Source: JBEVOS01 sp964564595 (GTDB taxonomy: Bacteria; Pseudomonadota; Alphaproteobacteria; Caulobacterales; Aquidulcibacteraceae). From it: 5,573 nucleotides of DNA. The stretch lies in the NCBI GenBank assembly GCA_964564595.1, contig CAZMCA010000211.1:1-5573 (forward strand), read 5' to 3'. The notes under the pieces are model-generated. The model was not told the origin of the DNA. It worked only from the letters and a program-made list of their open reading frames with translations, and did not search any database. This document shows, piece by piece, positions 5,110 to 5,573 of the stretch; the first letter of the stretch is position 1; each line of letters starts with the position of its first letter. The translations under genes and the position numbers were made by a program.

Positions 5110-5573
5110 ATGACGAAAATCCTCGTCGATGGCGCGGAAATCGATGTGCCGCCTGAGTACACGCTGCTGCAGGCGTGCGAGGCGGCGGGTGCCGAGATTC
5201 CGCGTTTTTGCTATCACGAGCGGCTTTCGATCGCCGGCAATTGCCGGATGTGCCTCATCGACGTGAAGGTCGGTGGCCGTTCGGGCCCCAAGCCGATCGC
5301 GTCCTGCGCGCAACAAGTCAAAGACCTGCCGCCGCCGCGTGACGACAAACTCAACGAGCTCGTCACGAAGTCGGATGTCGTGACGAAGGCGCGAAACGGT
5401 GTGATGGAGTTCCTGCTCCTGAACCACCCGCTCGATTGCCCGATCTGCGACCAGGGCGGCGAGTGCGACCTGCAAGACCAGGCAATGGGCTATGGCCGCG
5501 GCGGCTCGCGCTTTGAGGAAAACAAGCGCGCCGTCGAAGAAAAATTCATGGGTCCGCTGGTGAAGACGGTGAT
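5110..5573 (+). CDS. nuoG: NADH-quinone oxidoreductase subunit G (NuoG, 75 kDa type), 3' end missing
   Basis: The frame is open from ATG 5110 to the window end, giving 154 codons and two bases of a protein that is usually near 690 residues. NuoG holds the chain of iron-sulfur clusters that carries electrons from NuoF towards NuoB. The N-terminal ferredoxin domain has the [2Fe-2S] ligands C34, C45, C48 and C66 (FCYHERLSIAGNCRMC, then ASCAQQVKD). The His-Cys cluster motif follows with H106, C110, C113 and C119 (NHPLDCPICDQGGEC), ligands of a [4Fe-4S] cluster. Start choice: ATG 5110 gives MTKILVDG, the usual beginning, with GGAA (5100-5103) six bases upstream. ATG 5098 would add four residues and GTG 5107 one; neither has a better ribosome site. 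All visible ligands are intact. Unlike the rest of the operon it is not tightly joined to the gene before it. Confidence 0.97.
   Translation, partial: MTKILVDGAEIDVPPEYTLLQACEAAGAEIPRFCYHERLSIAGNCRMCLIDVKVGGRSGPKPIASCAQQVKDLPPPRDDKLNELVTKSDVVTKARNGVMEFLLLNHPLDCPICDQGGECDLQDQAMGYGRGGSRFEENKRAVEEKFMGPLVKTV

Noticed and set aside
4999..5475. Minus-strand 158-codon frame covering the nuoG start and part of the gap
   Set aside because: Most of it is antisense to the conserved NuoG ferredoxin domain. The tail in the gap reads open but shows no domain, so it is not called a gene.
1..5573. CRISPR array, tRNA or rRNA gene, insertion sequence, attachment site or phage-defence system
   Set aside because: No spaced direct repeats, tRNA-like cloverleaf, transposase motif or terminal inverted repeats were seen, and coding sequence accounts for nearly all of the window.

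Overview
The window is a stretch of an alphaproteobacterial type I NADH dehydrogenase (respiratory complex I, nuo) operon, with every gene on the plus strand. It is GC-rich with GC-biased third codon positions. The Nuo proteins have alphaproteobacterial/mitochondrial-type features: a separate NuoD rather than a fused NuoCD, a long C-terminal tail on NuoE, and NuoF and NuoG motifs of that class. Caulobacterales or Hyphomonadaceae-like bacteria are a reasonable guess, but I cannot fix the genus from sequence alone.

Layout: the 3' three quarters of nuoD (1-891); a gene for an unrecognised three-helix membrane protein (914-1327); a small SnoaL/NTF2-like gene (1374-1706); nuoE (1713-2372); a gene for an unrecognised two-helix membrane protein (2372-2647); nuoF, broken (2666-3906); an SGNH/GDSL-hydrolase lipoprotein gene (3912-4637); a YciI-family gene (4634-4945); a 164-base gap rich in inverted repeats; and the 5' part of nuoG (5110 to the window end). 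Spacing is tight throughout (gaps of 5 to 46 bases, or 1- to 4-base overlaps) except before nuoG. This indicates one polycistronic unit, with the final gap the only obvious place for internal regulation or RNA processing.

NuoE, NuoF and NuoG form the NADH-oxidising arm of complex I, and NuoD belongs to the connecting arm that leads to the quinone site. Five non-core genes sit between the core genes. Unidentified reading frames inside nuo/nqo operons are known from Paracoccus and Rhodobacter, so this is not unprecedented, but these particular passengers deserve a check for conserved linkage.

The most striking observation is in nuoF. At about 2882 the gene loses roughly 67 bases and shifts frame, removing the conserved segment that carries the N-A-D-E-S-E-P-G-T motif of the FMN/NADH pocket. 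Both flanks are otherwise well conserved. About 40 bases upstream lies a near-ideal G-quadruplex motif (2825-2841). Either this strain carries a recent loss-of-function deletion in nuoF, or the sequence or assembly is wrong at a difficult spot. I see no CRISPR array, tRNA, rRNA, insertion sequence or clearly novel defence-type system.
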